64,000 bases of DNA from Halobacillus litoralis (GCF_020524085.2 NZ_CP129016.1:2474001-2538000); one strand, 5' to 3'. Counted from the first letter of the stretch, positions 7,475 to 15,645 are shown. Notes: generated by a model not told the origin, from the letters alone. A program made the numbers and translations.

Positions 7475-9058
7475 ATGAACGAAAAAACGAATAGGAGAAC
7501 GAGAATTGACTGGATCACATTCAGCATCAGCGGAGGCTTTCTCGTCTTATTTTTACTATTGTCTCTATTAAACAAAGACCTGATGGGAGAATGGATCTCA
7601 AGCTCGTTCGACTTTTCTGTTACATTCTTTGGTGCCTTTTGGCAACTGCTGCTGCTTGCTACATTCGTAGTCGGCGTCGCGCTTGCCCTATCGAAATATG
7701 GAAAAGTGAAATTAGGAAAAAAAGATTCACCGGAAAACGGCTGGTTCCGCTGGGTCTCTATGATTCTTTGTACATTACTGGCAAGTGGGGGCGTTTTCTG
7801 GGCAGCCGGAGAACCGATCTATCATTTCTTAACGACGCCACCTCTTTTTGCGGATGAGGGGATGACAAGTGCACAGGCCGTGGTCCCTGGTTTAGCCCAA
7901 AGCTTTTTCCACTGGGGCTTTACCGCATGGGCATGTTTAGGTACGGTAGCTACAATTGTACTGATGTATGCGCACTATCATAAAGGATATCCGTTAAAAC
8001 CACGGGCGATTTTGTATCCGATGGTAGGAGAGAAAATTTTCAATAAGAAAAGCGTTTTGGGAGCTGCAGCAGATATTGTTTCCGTCATTGCCGTAGCCGC
8101 TGGAACCATTGGACCAATCGGCTTCTTAGGCTTACAAGTCGGTTATGCTCTCAATTATTTATTCAATATCCCGGATACCCTGTTCACTCAGTCACTCGTG
8201 ATCATTTTCCTTGTAACGATTGCTGCCATTTCTGCAGCTTCAGGCGTGGATAAAGGGATCCAACTGCTCAGTCGTCTGAACGTAGGATTTGCCGTGGTTC
8301 TGATGATCGGCATGCTCATTCTAGGACCAACTATGTTTATCATCGATTCATTCATCTCCGCAGAAGCATTTCAACTTCAAAACTTCCTGCGCATGAGTCT
8401 TTACAGGGGCGATAGTGGCTGGCTCGGTTATTGGACCGTCTTCTTCTGGGGCTGGTTCCTCGGTTTCGGACCGGCGATGGCGATGTTCATCAGCCGCATT
8501 TCCAGAGGTCGTACGATTCGTGAACTGATTCTTGCCGTAGCGATCCTCGCTCCAATCGTAAGTAACTTCTGGTTTGCCGTTGTCGGAGGATCTGGTTTAT
8601 TTTATGAATTGGAATCACCAGGAGCTGTTTCCACAGCCTTGAATGAAACAGGCATGCCTGCCGCCGTCATGGCGATTATGGAACAAGTACCATTCGGAAT
8701 GGTCATGGCCGCCGGGTTCTTAATTGTAACAATCATCTTTGTCGCAACCACAGCCGATTCGATGTCCTATTCCGTCGCAGTTACCATCACAGGCGATACC
8801 CATCCGCCACGTGTCCTTCGCGTCTTTTGGGCCCTGTTATTTGGAGGAATTGCTGCAACACTTCTTGGTATTGGAGAAAGCAGTATTCAAACCCTGCAAA
8901 ACTTCATCGTAGTTACCGCTGTTCCAGTGTCTCTACTGTTGTTGCCACCTGTCTGGCTGGCACCGAAAGTGGCTAAGCGGATGGCGAAGGAACAAGGGCT
9001 GATTACGGAAAGAAGTGTACCTGTCTCTGTTGAGGAAAAAGAACGTAAAACATCATAA
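7475..9058 (+). CDS. BCCT family transporter, unusual Trp box
   Basis: A 527-residue membrane protein with about 12 hydrophobic segments and family hallmarks: FWAAGEPIYHF near residue 110, FFHWGFTAWA, and a conserved region after W320 (WTVFFWGWFLGFGP then MFISRISRGRTIREL). BCCT carriers import betaine, carnitine, choline or ectoine driven by Na+ or H+. In betaine carriers the box reads WTxFYWAWWISWSPF; here two of the aromatic substrate-box tryptophans are Phe and the SWSP is GFGP. The substrate may therefore differ from glycine betaine (inference). Start ATG 7475 has a strong AGGAGG. Monocistronic, with its own terminator. Confidence 0.85.
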   Translation: MNEKTNRRTRIDWITFSISGGFLVLFLLLSLLNKDLMGEWISSSFDFSVTFFGAFWQLLLLATFVVGVALALSKYGKVKLGKKDSPENGWFRWVSMILCTLLASGGVFWAAGEPIYHFLTTPPLFADEGMTSAQAVVPGLAQSFFHWGFTAWACLGTVATIVLMYAHYHKGYPLKPRAILYPMVGEKIFNKKSVLGAAADIVSVIAVAAGTIGPIGFLGLQVGYALNYLFNIPDTLFTQSLVIIFLVTIAAISAASGVDKGIQLLSRLNVGFAVVLMIGMLILGPTMFIIDSFISAEAFQLQNFLRMSLYRGDSGWLGYWTVFFWGWFLGFGPAMAMFISRISRGRTIRELILAVAILAPIVSNFWFAVVGGSGLFYELESPGAVSTALNETGMPAAVMAIMEQVPFGMVMAAGFLIVTIIFVATTADSMSYSVAVTITGDTHPPRVLRVFWALLFGGIAATLLGIGESSIQTLQNFIVVTAVPVSLLLLPPVWLAPKVAKRMAKEQGLITERSVPVSVEEKERKTS

Positions 9059-9069
9059 ATAATGCCAAG

Positions 9070-9113
9070 CCGCTATTCTATCGTTTGTCACAGATAGAAT
9101 AGCGGTTTTTTGC
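9070..9113 (+). terminator. Rho-independent terminator after BCCT gene
   Basis: CCGCTATTCTATC (9070-9082) pairs with GATAGAATAGCGG (9093-9105), followed by six T. Confidence 0.9.
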
Positions 9114-9361
9114 TATCCTGCTCAACGTGATTGTTCCAATTGATTGTGTAACGTGTATGTACCTCTTCAGCAGACCTTTACACGGTCAGGTTTGAGGTCT
9201 GCTGAAGATTTAATATACATACGATAATTAGAGGAAATGGAGTACCCTTTTTCTGTTTAAGTTTGTTCATCAGGAGTTTATTTCAACTTTTCTAATGTAG
9301 ACCATTTTCCTCAACGATCTTCATTTCTTTTGGAATATGGTACAAGGAAGTGATAAATATT
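9114..9361. other. Intergenic region with a 13-bp inverted repeat
   Basis: CTTCAGCAGACCT (9165-9177) and AGGTCTGCTGAAG (9195-9207) are perfect arms around a 17-base loop, without a good T tract. It could be a weak terminator or a relic element. Nothing else is recognisable before the next gene. Confidence 0.45.
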
Positions 9362-10003
9362 ATGAATTCTAACAAAGTAAGAATGATATTATGGGTAACA
9401 GTTGGAATTATTCTTTTGGCTCTCCCTATCCTAACCAACCAGCTTATGACGTTTCGTTGGTTCAAAGTTGTCGGGGATGAAAAAACCTGGATCGCTTTCT
9501 ACGGTAGTTACCTTGGTGGAATCATTGGAGGGTTGATGACTCTGGCAGGTGTTCTGCTAACCTTAAACGTTCAAACAAAAAATAAGCATCAAGAAGATGA
9601 AGTGAATGAACATAAGACGCTTCTCATGCTCTATCCGAAATTTCTTTTGATCAAATCAAATTTAAAGGACATTCGAATTTCTTTGGAAAACAATCATCAA
9701 ATGACCGGAAAGGGACTCGAGTGGAATAAGATAGAGCGCGACATGTTTAAGTGGAGAATAAACAGGTTGGCAGAAAAACTTAACTTTCTGGAAGAAATAG
9801 ATTCTAGTAAGCTGCTTCCAGAAACGATTGTAAAACTCATGGACTTGAACAGAGAATTAGAAAACATATATGTTGCCGTATCAGTATTGGAGGGGAACTT
9901 TGAAAGTGGGTTTCCACCTGAATCATGGGAGGAATATTCCCGTGGAGTTAAAGGTGCTATTGACCTGTTGGATTTAACGATTAAGGATTTGATTATTCGT
10001 TAA
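9362..10003 (+). CDS. Uncharacterised membrane protein with cytoplasmic helical domain
   Basis: I do not recognise a family. The 213-residue product has two membrane segments, the first at residues 8-24 (ILWVTVGIILLALPIL) and the second near 45-66 (YLGGIIGGLMTLAGVLLTL), then a long charged helical region likely to form coiled coils, ending EYSRGVKGAIDLLDLTIKDLIIR. ATG 9362 is chosen over GTG 9350, which overlaps the AAGGAAG ribosome binding site. Codon use is more AT-rich than its neighbours (for example AAACATATATGTT-type runs), which may hint at later acquisition. It has no operon partner. Confidence 0.55.
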   Translation: MNSNKVRMILWVTVGIILLALPILTNQLMTFRWFKVVGDEKTWIAFYGSYLGGIIGGLMTLAGVLLTLNVQTKNKHQEDEVNEHKTLLMLYPKFLLIKSNLKDIRISLENNHQMTGKGLEWNKIERDMFKWRINRLAEKLNFLEEIDSSKLLPETIVKLMDLNRELENIYVAVSVLEGNFESGFPPESWEEYSRGVKGAIDLLDLTIKDLIIR

Positions 10004-10125
10004 AGTTTCGGTTCCACCGAATGAGAACTGGATTAGTGATCTCCTAACTAAGGTGTCTTACACAAAATTCCTTCCTATTCTTTCTCAAGAGATTTGTTCT
10101 TAACTTGCGTTTTCGCTATGTCGTA

Positions 10126-10179
10126 GAGTAGGTTTCTGCCTTTTCCTATTAGGGAAAATGGTTTTTATAAAACCTACTC
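10126..10179 (+). promoter_or_regulatory. Nested inverted repeat in the leader of the 10193 gene
   Basis: GAGTAGGTTT (10126-10135) and AAACCTACTC (10170-10179) are perfect arms that enclose a second hairpin (TTTTCC / GGAAAA). The structure ends one base before the AGGAGG of the next gene. It may be a leader RNA structure or a DNA operator; which one cannot be told from sequence. Confidence 0.45.
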
Positions 10180-10192
10180 AGGAGGAATCACA

Positions 10193-10537
10193 ATGCCTAA
10201 AGAAACCAAGCAAACCTTTCACATCACAGATTACAAAGACTTCAACCGTGTCTGCGTAGAAAATGATGGACTAGCCTTTCCTGAACTCAAAAAAATGATG
10301 GAAGACTACATACTAAGTCAGGCCACCATGGAGTTCAAAGAATGCTGGATCCAGGATCAGCAGGTGGCAGAAGGCGAAGTCAGAACGGTCCAGGTCAATT
10401 TCGTGGATACGAACTCAAATAACTTTATCCGCCTTTGGGGTTCGAAAAACAATCAAACCGAAGAAGTATTGAATATGAAAGTGGATGCGATTGATTTGAA
10501 TACGGAAGAGCTCGTCTATGAGCGTCAATTAGTATAA
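10193..10537 (+). CDS. Uncharacterised small cytoplasmic protein
   Basis: I do not recognise a family. The 114-residue product has no signal peptide or membrane segment. It starts with FHITDYKDFNRVCVENDG, has a mixed alpha/beta character, a DTNSNNFIRLWGSKNN stretch and an acidic C-terminus ending ELVYERQLV. A very good AGGAGG precedes ATG 10193, and a terminator follows directly, so it is a separate single-gene transcript. The nested inverted repeat in its leader suggests regulation at the RNA or promoter level. Confidence 0.6.
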   Translation: MPKETKQTFHITDYKDFNRVCVENDGLAFPELKKMMEDYILSQATMEFKECWIQDQQVAEGEVRTVQVNFVDTNSNNFIRLWGSKNNQTEEVLNMKVDAIDLNTEELVYERQLV

Positions 10538-10542
10538 AGTGT

Positions 10543-10577
10543 AGAGAAGGCTGACAGCAGAGGCCTTCTCTTTTTTA
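10543..10577 (+). terminator. Rho-independent terminator
   Basis: AGAGAAGGC (10543-10551) pairs with GCCTTCTCT (10563-10571), followed by T residues. Confidence 0.85.
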
Positions 10578-10582
10578 TGGGA

Positions 10583-10610
10583 GTTATGTATAAATATATT
10601 TATACATAAC
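10583..10610. promoter_or_regulatory. 28-bp perfect AT-rich palindrome, candidate operator
   Basis: GTTATGTATAAATA at 10583-10596 is followed at once by its exact reverse complement. It is upstream of the DJ-1/PfpI gene and is too AT-rich, and lacks a T tail, to be the terminator already present 12 bases before it. It resembles a binding site for a dimeric regulator. Confidence 0.5.
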
Positions 10611-10697
10611 ACTATATTTACTAATTTGTATTATACCTGACGCCGTTCTACAATTAGACTCGTAAATAAATTCACTTTCTCAGGAGGAATGAAAAAA

Positions 10698-11366
10698 ATG
10701 AGTAATCATATACTGATGGTCGTTACGACGGCGGATAAAATGAATGATGAGTTGGACACGGGTCTTTGGCTTTCTGAATTTGGGGAAGCTTATGTAGAAT
10801 TTGCGAATAAAGGGTATGATATTACTATCGCAAGCCCGAAAGGTGGGAAAGCGCCGGTGGATGATCGTAGTCTGGAAGGTGGCGAAACACCTCAGGAAAT
10901 TCTCGATACGGCGAAGTATTTGGAAGATACCGTGAAGATTGATGACGTCAAAGACGTTTCCAAGTTTGATGCGATCTTCTTGCCGGGAGGTCATGGAACG
11001 ATGTTCGATCTTCCAGATAACAAGAAGCTCCATGAAACCATCCGTGACCTTTATGAAGCGGACAAAGTAGTGGCAGCGGTTTGTCATGGTCCGGCAGGTC
11101 TTGTGGGTGTGACGCTTTCCGATGGTTCACCGATTGTGAAAGGACAAACGGTTACGGCATTCACAGATGAAGAGGAGCGTGCAACGACGTTGGATGCGCA
11201 CATGCCATTCCTGCTGGAAACGCGTCTGCGTGAGCTTGGGGCAGACTTCGTCGGTGAAGATAATTGGACGGACCACGTGCAAGTATCCGGCCACCTGATT
11301 ACAGGCCAGAACCCTCAGTCAACCATCAGCGTTGCCAAAGCAGTCATCAACCAGCTTGAAAAATAA
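10698..11366 (+). CDS. DJ-1/PfpI superfamily protein (Hsp31-like glyoxalase/deglycase type)
   Basis: The Hsp31-like branch hydrolyses or isomerises methylglyoxal-type aldehydes and acts as a stress protein. Visible features are the N-terminal ELDTGLWLSE segment that supplies the acidic residue typical of the branch, FDAIFLPGGHG near the middle, and the nucleophile elbow AAVCHGPAGL with the catalytic Cys followed by His. Length (222 aa) fits. ATG 10698 is chosen over ATG 10689, which sits directly on the AGGAGG. The preceding palindrome suggests inducible control. The exact substrate is not determinable. Confidence 0.8.
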   Translation: MSNHILMVVTTADKMNDELDTGLWLSEFGEAYVEFANKGYDITIASPKGGKAPVDDRSLEGGETPQEILDTAKYLEDTVKIDDVKDVSKFDAIFLPGGHGTMFDLPDNKKLHETIRDLYEADKVVAAVCHGPAGLVGVTLSDGSPIVKGQTVTAFTDEEERATTLDAHMPFLLETRLRELGADFVGEDNWTDHVQVSGHLITGQNPQSTISVAKAVINQLEK

Positions 11367-11376
11367 TGAAGTTTGG

Positions 11377-11414
11377 AGGAGCCTGTGAGATGAACATCTT
11401 ACAGGTTCTTTCGT
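11377..11414 (+). terminator. Possible weak terminator between DJ-1 and ABM genes
   Basis: GCCTGTGAGAT and ATCTTACAGG form an imperfect stem followed by TTCTTTCGTT. The tail is weak, so readthrough into the next gene is possible. Confidence 0.4.
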
Positions 11415-11433
11415 TCTGAAAAGGAGAGAAACC

Positions 11434-11715
11434 ATGATAACGATCAATGCAATCATTCAAGCGAAACAAGGACAGGAAGACGCTCTGTTCACGGAATTGA
11501 AAAAGGTGGTTGAACCTTCAAGGAAAGAAACGGGGTGTGTGGAATATACGTTGCACCAATCATTGGACGATGAAGGGACCTTTGTTTTTTATGAAACGTG
11601 GGAAGATGAAACGGCGTTGAAAGCGCATGTTGAATCAGGTCATTATCAAGCTTACCGCGAGGCGACAGCCGAACTAACTGAATCACGCTCGGTTCATAAA
11701 CTGCGGAAAGTATGA
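11434..11715 (+). CDS. Antibiotic biosynthesis monooxygenase (ABM) domain protein, putative quinol monooxygenase
   Basis: A 93-residue single-domain ferredoxin-like protein. The pattern ITINAIIQAKQGQEDAL, then GCVEYTLHQSLDDEGTFVFYETWED and HVESGHYQAYR, is typical of YgiN-type ABM proteins, small cofactor-free enzymes that oxidise quinols or related aromatics. The conserved ExW and the histidine pair are present. The LysR gene starts only four bases after its stop, so the pair is very probably one transcript, which suggests the regulator responds to a compound handled by this enzyme. Confidence 0.8.
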   Translation: MITINAIIQAKQGQEDALFTELKKVVEPSRKETGCVEYTLHQSLDDEGTFVFYETWEDETALKAHVESGHYQAYREATAELTESRSVHKLRKV

Positions 11716-11719
11716 ATCC

Positions 11720-12586
11720 ATGATTGATTTTGAATGGTATCGCAGTTTCATCAGTATTTACAAGCACGGTTCCGTGTCCGCGGCTGCCAAAGCGCGCTTC
11801 ATGACTCAACCAGCGATGAGCCAGCATTTAGCTGCACTGGAGTCAGAAGTCGGAGAACCGCTCTTTAATAGGGCACCAAGAAAAATGGTTCCCACGGATC
11901 GAGGAAAGGAATTGTACACGAAACTTGTGCCACTCATTGAGAACCTGGAAAGCACGACACAGGAAATTAAACAGACCTCCAACCATCCGTCCGAGATGCC
12001 GCTCCTCAAGCTGGGTTCACCGGTAGAGTTTTTTACAGGGAGAGTTCTGGAGAAGGTCAGGTCTCTGGATATCCGGTACCTTGTCCACTTTGGTACGGCG
12101 TCCACGCTTCTGAACCAACTGATTAACGAAGAAGTTGATGTAATCATGACACCGCAGAAACAGACAGTTACCGGAATTGAATACACCCAATTGGAAGTGG
12201 AGACATTCGTTGTCGTGGCACCAAAAAATATGAAGGTTGAGGAAGAATGGAGTGACATCGAATCCTGGCTGCACGAGCAGGCCTGGCTGAGTTATGGACT
12301 CGATCTTCCGATCATTCGTCGGTATTGGCGCGAACATTTCAACAAACGGCCGGATGTAAAAGCGAAACATATCATCCCCAACCTGCAGTCGATTCTGAAG
12401 GCTATTGAAAAAGGGATGGGGATCAGTGTGCTGCCGTTGTACTTGATTGAAGAAGCAGTAAAAGAAACGAAGGTACAGATCCTCTTTCCTGAAGTATCTG
12501 TAGAAAATGCTCTTTACGCTGCTTACCGGATCGACCAGCGTGATGAGCCGAATATCAAGACCATGATTCAACAGTGGAAAAAATAA
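11720..12586 (+). CDS. LysR family transcriptional regulator
   Basis: Residues 1-60 are a LysR helix-turn-helix (FEWYRSFISIYKHGSVSAAA, then MTQPAMSQHLAALESEVGEPLFNR), and the remaining 230 residues form the periplasmic-binding-like effector domain (LKLGSPVEFF, then VDVIMTPQ). The protein is of normal size (288 aa). It has no clear ribosome binding site of its own and begins four bases after the ABM stop, so translational coupling is likely. Probable targets are the ABM gene itself and perhaps the neighbouring DJ-1 genes. Confidence 0.85.
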   Translation: MIDFEWYRSFISIYKHGSVSAAAKARFMTQPAMSQHLAALESEVGEPLFNRAPRKMVPTDRGKELYTKLVPLIENLESTTQEIKQTSNHPSEMPLLKLGSPVEFFTGRVLEKVRSLDIRYLVHFGTASTLLNQLINEEVDVIMTPQKQTVTGIEYTQLEVETFVVVAPKNMKVEEEWSDIESWLHEQAWLSYGLDLPIIRRYWREHFNKRPDVKAKHIIPNLQSILKAIEKGMGISVLPLYLIEEAVKETKVQILFPEVSVENALYAAYRIDQRDEPNIKTMIQQWKK

Positions 12587-12623
12587 GACCGTGTCCTCCT
12601 CATGGTAGAGAAGACACGGTCTT
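12585..12623. terminator. Bidirectional terminator between LysR and DJ-1 genes
   Basis: AAGACCGTGTC and GACACGGTCTT form an 11-bp stem located between two convergent genes; it probably serves both. Confidence 0.7.
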
Positions 12624-12629
12624 TGTGTG

Positions 12630-13199
12630 TTATGAGTTGACGGTTGTTCCTTTTACCTGTTTCACAAACTCTTTCATAATCGAAGGCAGGTCTGGCCATG
12701 CGTGACCAGAGATGAGGTTGTCATCGACATAATTCATTTCATCCATGTATTCGGCACCGATACTCTCTACTTCAGGTCGACATGCATGATAGGCGGTCAT
12801 CTTACGTCCTTCTACAACATCAGCGATTGTTGTCAGAACAAGGCTGCCATGGCACATGACGGCAATCGGTTTTTCAGCGATGAAGAAATGGCTGACGATT
12901 CCCGGAAGATCATCGTGCATACGGATATGTTCAGGGGCGCGGCCTCCTGGAATGATCAGCGCATCATAATCATTCGGGTCGACTTGTTCGAAAGTCATGT
13001 TTGAGTCAATCATGTATCCTTTTTTCTCAGTGTATGTTTCCCAGTCTTCAAAATCGTGGATAACCGTATTCAGTTTCTTCTGGTGAGGTGCGGCAATATC
13101 GACATCAAAACCTTCTTCCAAGCAGCGGAAATAAGGATAGTACACTTCTAAAGCCTCGACAGCATCTCCGGTGACGATCAACACTTTCTTTGCAGTCAT
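12630..13199 (-). CDS. DJ-1/PfpI family protein
   Basis: The 189-residue product begins KKVLIVTGDAVEALEVYYP, has DYDALIIPGGRAPEH near 95 and the nucleophile elbow AVMCHGSLVLTT with the catalytic Cys near 115. It belongs to the PfpI/YraA-like branch (general stress proteins, possible deglycases), distinct from the Hsp31-like copy at 10.7 kb. GAGGGTGAAAG precedes the ATG on the minus strand. It stands alone and converges with the LysR gene. Confidence 0.8.
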   Translation of the reverse strand: MTAKKVLIVTGDAVEALEVYYPYFRCLEEGFDVDIAAPHQKKLNTVIHDFEDWETYTEKKGYMIDSNMTFEQVDPNDYDALIIPGGRAPEHIRMHDDLPGIVSHFFIAEKPIAVMCHGSLVLTTIADVVEGRKMTAYHACRPEVESIGAEYMDEMNYVDDNLISGHAWPDLPSIMKEFVKQVKGTTVNS

Positions 13200-13279
13200 C
13201 TTTCACCCTCCTAAAGTAGAATTACATAAGGTGTAGTACCCTTATTTTCATCATTGATAACCACATTTTTTTTGCAGTT

Positions 13280-13305
13280 CAACGAACATATCGGCATGTT
13301 CGTTG
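13280..13305. promoter_or_regulatory. Inverted repeat between divergent DJ-1 and AraC genes
   Basis: CAACGAACAT (13280-13289) and ATGTTCGTTG (13296-13305) are perfect arms with a six-base spacer, in the region shared by the divergent promoters. It could be an operator. On the plus strand it is followed by GTTTTGTT, a poor terminator tail. Confidence 0.45.
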
Positions 13306-13447
13306 GTTTTGTTAAACTCCAAGAGAAAGTTAAAAAGGCTTAGTGGAAGATAACTTTTATTATGAAGAAAACCTGACAACAGGAAGCACTCGCTGTCAAG
13401 TTTTCATGGTAAGGTATAGGTAGAATGAAAGTAAGGGAGGGGGCGCC

Positions 13448-14308
13448 ATGACTTGGATCCAGTCGATGCAGAAGGCGATTGACTTCATGGAAGAGCACTT
13501 ATTAGAAGACATCACCATGGAAGAAATCGCACAGGCTGCTCATACATCACCCTTCCATTTCCAGCGCATTTTCAGCCTGCTTAGAGATACGACGGTCGCG
13601 GAATATTTGCGCAGGCGGAGGTTGACGCTCGCAGCGCAGGAATTAAGAAAAGGGAAGTGTAAAATCATCGATGTCGCTTACTCGTATGGCTATGAAACTC
13701 CCGAGTCTTTTTCCCGGGCGTTCCGGAAGCAGCATGGCATCTCACCACGAGAAGCGCGAAGTTACCGAGGGAAGATGACCGCATACAACCGCCTGGTCAT
13801 TCAGGTGAATTTGAAAGGAGCTGATCCGATGGAGTATGAAGTGGTGGAAAAAGATGCGTTTCAGGCTGTTGGTTTGAAAGAAGAGTTTTCTTGTGTAAAC
13901 GGTGAGAATTTGAAAGGGATTCCTCAATTGTGGGGAAAAGTGAATGGAGAGGGTACAGACCAGAAATTATTAAAAGAAAACAATGGTCCTGTAAAAGGTC
14001 TTCTGGGCATTTGTGTCGACAAAACGGCTGAGAAAAAGAACCACATTGACTACTGGATTGCAGCTGCTCACGAGGGTGGAGAAGTGGAAGGTTTGGAGAT
14101 GATGGAGGTTCCTAAAGCGAAGTGGGCGATCTTCGGTGTTCATGGCTCCATGCCGCATGCCATGCAGGAAACGTGGAAGAAGATCTATTCGGAGTGGTTT
14201 CCATCGAGCGGTTATGAAAATGCCGGTGGTCCAGAACTCGAAGTCTATCACGATGGGAACCCGAACAGTGAAGATTATTACTCGGAAATATGGATTCCAG
14301 TCAAATAA
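13448..14308 (+). CDS. AraC family regulator with GyrI-like effector domain
   Basis: Residues 1-105 hold two AraC helix-turn-helix motifs (MEEIAQAAHTSPFHFQRIF and IIDVAYSYGYETPESFSRAF). Residues 130-286 form a GyrI-like/AraC-E domain that binds small, often cationic drugs or peptides (MEYEVVEKDAFQAVGLK, then a closing EIWIPVK). ATG 13448 follows AGGGAGGGGG. Single-gene transcript with its own terminator. Two other GyrI-like single-domain proteins occur in the window (37.2 and 42.9 kb). The inducer is unknown. Confidence 0.85.
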   Translation: MTWIQSMQKAIDFMEEHLLEDITMEEIAQAAHTSPFHFQRIFSLLRDTTVAEYLRRRRLTLAAQELRKGKCKIIDVAYSYGYETPESFSRAFRKQHGISPREARSYRGKMTAYNRLVIQVNLKGADPMEYEVVEKDAFQAVGLKEEFSCVNGENLKGIPQLWGKVNGEGTDQKLLKENNGPVKGLLGICVDKTAEKKNHIDYWIAAAHEGGEVEGLEMMEVPKAKWAIFGVHGSMPHAMQETWKKIYSEWFPSSGYENAGGPELEVYHDGNPNSEDYYSEIWIPVK

Positions 14309-14316
14309 GTAGGAAG

Positions 14317-14348
14317 AGCACAGTCCTTTGTCGGATTGTGCTTTTTCT
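14317..14348 (+). terminator. Rho-independent terminator
   Basis: AGCACAGTCC and GGATTGTGCT form the stem (one G-T pair), followed by TTTTCTT. Confidence 0.8.
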
Positions 14349-14420
14349 TATAGAATAAAGGATTTTATTGCCAAAATGTAGAAGATAAAGAGTGTTAATC
14401 CTATCAAACGGGGGGAAGTC

Positions 14421-14471
14421 GTGAGATTATTTTTTCTGTTTCTCGCTGTTTTGCTGATCACGGAAACCTAA
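14421..14471 (+). CDS. Possible 16-residue hydrophobic peptide
   Basis: GTG 14421 follows a strong GGGGGGAAG at 14410-14418 and opens MRLFFLFLAVLLITET before a TAA. Such a short, fully hydrophobic frame with a good ribosome binding site could be a membrane micropeptide or simply chance. There is no further support. Confidence 0.25.
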   Translation: MRLFFLFLAVLLITET

Positions 14472-14501
14472 AAGGGTCATTTTGGAGAGGAAGGAAAGAC
14501 C

Positions 14502-14639
14502 GTGAGCTTTTTTACAGGAGTCTATCAAATTAATGTGAGAGTAAAAGAAATCAAAAAGGCTAGAGATTTGGATGGAAATCTATTAGAAGCTTATTTACCT
14601 GGGCTTTATGAGGAAGACTGGTTCAAGCCGTATCGTTGA
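14502..14639 (+). CDS. Small uncharacterised protein (45 aa)
   Basis: GTG 14502 has GAGAGGAAGGAAAG upstream and the frame runs to TGA 14637-14639, where AGGAGGGGAAGG for the following NUDIX gene begins. The product starts SFFTGVYQINVRVKEIKKAR and ends EEDWFKPYR. Good ribosome binding site, purine-rich coding character and tight spacing to the NUDIX gene support a real first gene of the operon, but no family is recognised. Confidence 0.45.
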   Translation: MSFFTGVYQINVRVKEIKKARDLDGNLLEAYLPGLYEEDWFKPYR

Positions 14640-14651
14640 GGAGGGGAAGGT

Positions 14652-15152
14652 TTGGAAGTCGGTTATACCATATGTTTCATCAAGCGTGGAGATGAATTGC
14701 TGCTGTTGAATAGAAACTCGCCTCCTGTTCAGGGAATGTGGAACGGTGTAGGAGGAAAAATAGAGGATGGAGAAACGCCCCTTTCCTGTGTGCAGCGTGA
14801 AGTGGCAGAAGAAACAACTCTGTTCCTTGAAGAACATCTATTCGAATATAAAGGGACCATTTCATGGGCAATAGATGGGGAGAGATCAGGCGGGATGGAG
14901 GCGTTTATCGTGACGGTCAATGATGATGACCTCTATCCTGCCCCTGTCGAAATCGATGAAGGCATTTTAACTTGGAAAAACGTGTCCTGGGTCCTTTCAG
15001 AAGACAATCACGGGGTCAGTCCGATGATCCCTTATTATTTACATACGGTATTGAATGTGAATCAAGAAGTTCATCACCATTTTACAGTAGATCATGGGAA
15101 AATCGTTGAATACGTCAAAGGGGAGGAGAGAGGGCATGTTGTTGTTCCGTGA
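14652..15152 (+). CDS. NUDIX hydrolase (MutT/8-oxo-dGTP phosphatase-like)
   Basis: The Nudix box reads GGKIEDGETPLSCVQREVAE followed by ETT, with the metal-binding RExxEE present although the usual Gly after EE-x is Thr. The N-terminus (GYTICFIKRGDELLLLNR) and the WNGVGGK run resemble MutT-type enzymes that clean oxidised nucleotides. TTG 14652 is the start, with GAGGAGGGGAAGG upstream. It overlaps the GNAT gene by 17 bases and heads a compact operon that runs to 19.9 kb. The C-terminal 40 residues are His/Glu-rich and not conserved in the family as I know it. Confidence 0.8.
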   Translation: MEVGYTICFIKRGDELLLLNRNSPPVQGMWNGVGGKIEDGETPLSCVQREVAEETTLFLEEHLFEYKGTISWAIDGERSGGMEAFIVTVNDDDLYPAPVEIDEGILTWKNVSWVLSEDNHGVSPMIPYYLHTVLNVNQEVHHHFTVDHGKIVEYVKGEERGHVVVP

Positions 15153-15645
15153 GTTGAAACAAGAAGACTGGAAAAAGATCCATACCTATGCATCAAAACC
15201 GGAGGTCTCCCAATATCAGCCGTGGGGCCCGAACTCTGAAAAGGATACACAGGACTATGTCCAGCACTTGGTCCATGAAATCAGGCAGCCTGAACCCCAA
15301 AAACATGCGTGGGCCATTTTACGTGAGGTGGATGAAGAGCTCCTAGGCGTTGCGGAATTGACGATTTTGAATACCTATCATCAAGTCGGCGAAATAGCTT
15401 ACATCCTACATCCCGACGAATGGGGCCGGGGCATGGGGACAGAAGTAGCGAAGAAGTTGATTGGCGACGGATTCCAAACTTTCCAGCTGAAGCGGATCCA
15501 GGCGACTTGTCATCCTGAAAACAAAGGTTCGATAAGGGTGTTGGAGAAGTGCGGCATGGAGATGGAAGGGCGATTGCGAGGGCACTTGAAAATGAAAGAG
15601 GGTCGTCGTGATTCCCTGCTTTTTAGTGTGGTGAACGATGGATAA
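15136..15645 (+). CDS. GNAT family N-acetyltransferase (RimJ/RimL-like)
   Basis: A 169-residue acetyltransferase: LLFRELKQEDWKKIHTYAS at the start, GEIAYILHPDEWGRGMGTEV containing the acetyl-CoA loop, and NKGSIRVLEKCGMEMEGRLR near the end. Substrates range from ribosomal proteins to antibiotics and cannot be told here. ATG 15136 is preferred over an upstream in-frame ATG because GGGGAGGAGAG precedes it. It overlaps the preceding and the following gene, indicating translational coupling. Confidence 0.85.
   Translation: MLLFRELKQEDWKKIHTYASKPEVSQYQPWGPNSEKDTQDYVQHLVHEIRQPEPQKHAWAILREVDEELLGVAELTILNTYHQVGEIAYILHPDEWGRGMGTEVAKKLIGDGFQTFQLKRIQATCHPENKGSIRVLEKCGMEMEGRLRGHLKMKEGRRDSLLFSVVNDG

Noticed and set aside
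13280..13305. LexA box between the DJ-1 and AraC genes
   Set aside because: The half-sites CGAAC and GTTCG are present but spaced by ten bases, not four, so it does not fit the Bacillus LexA site.
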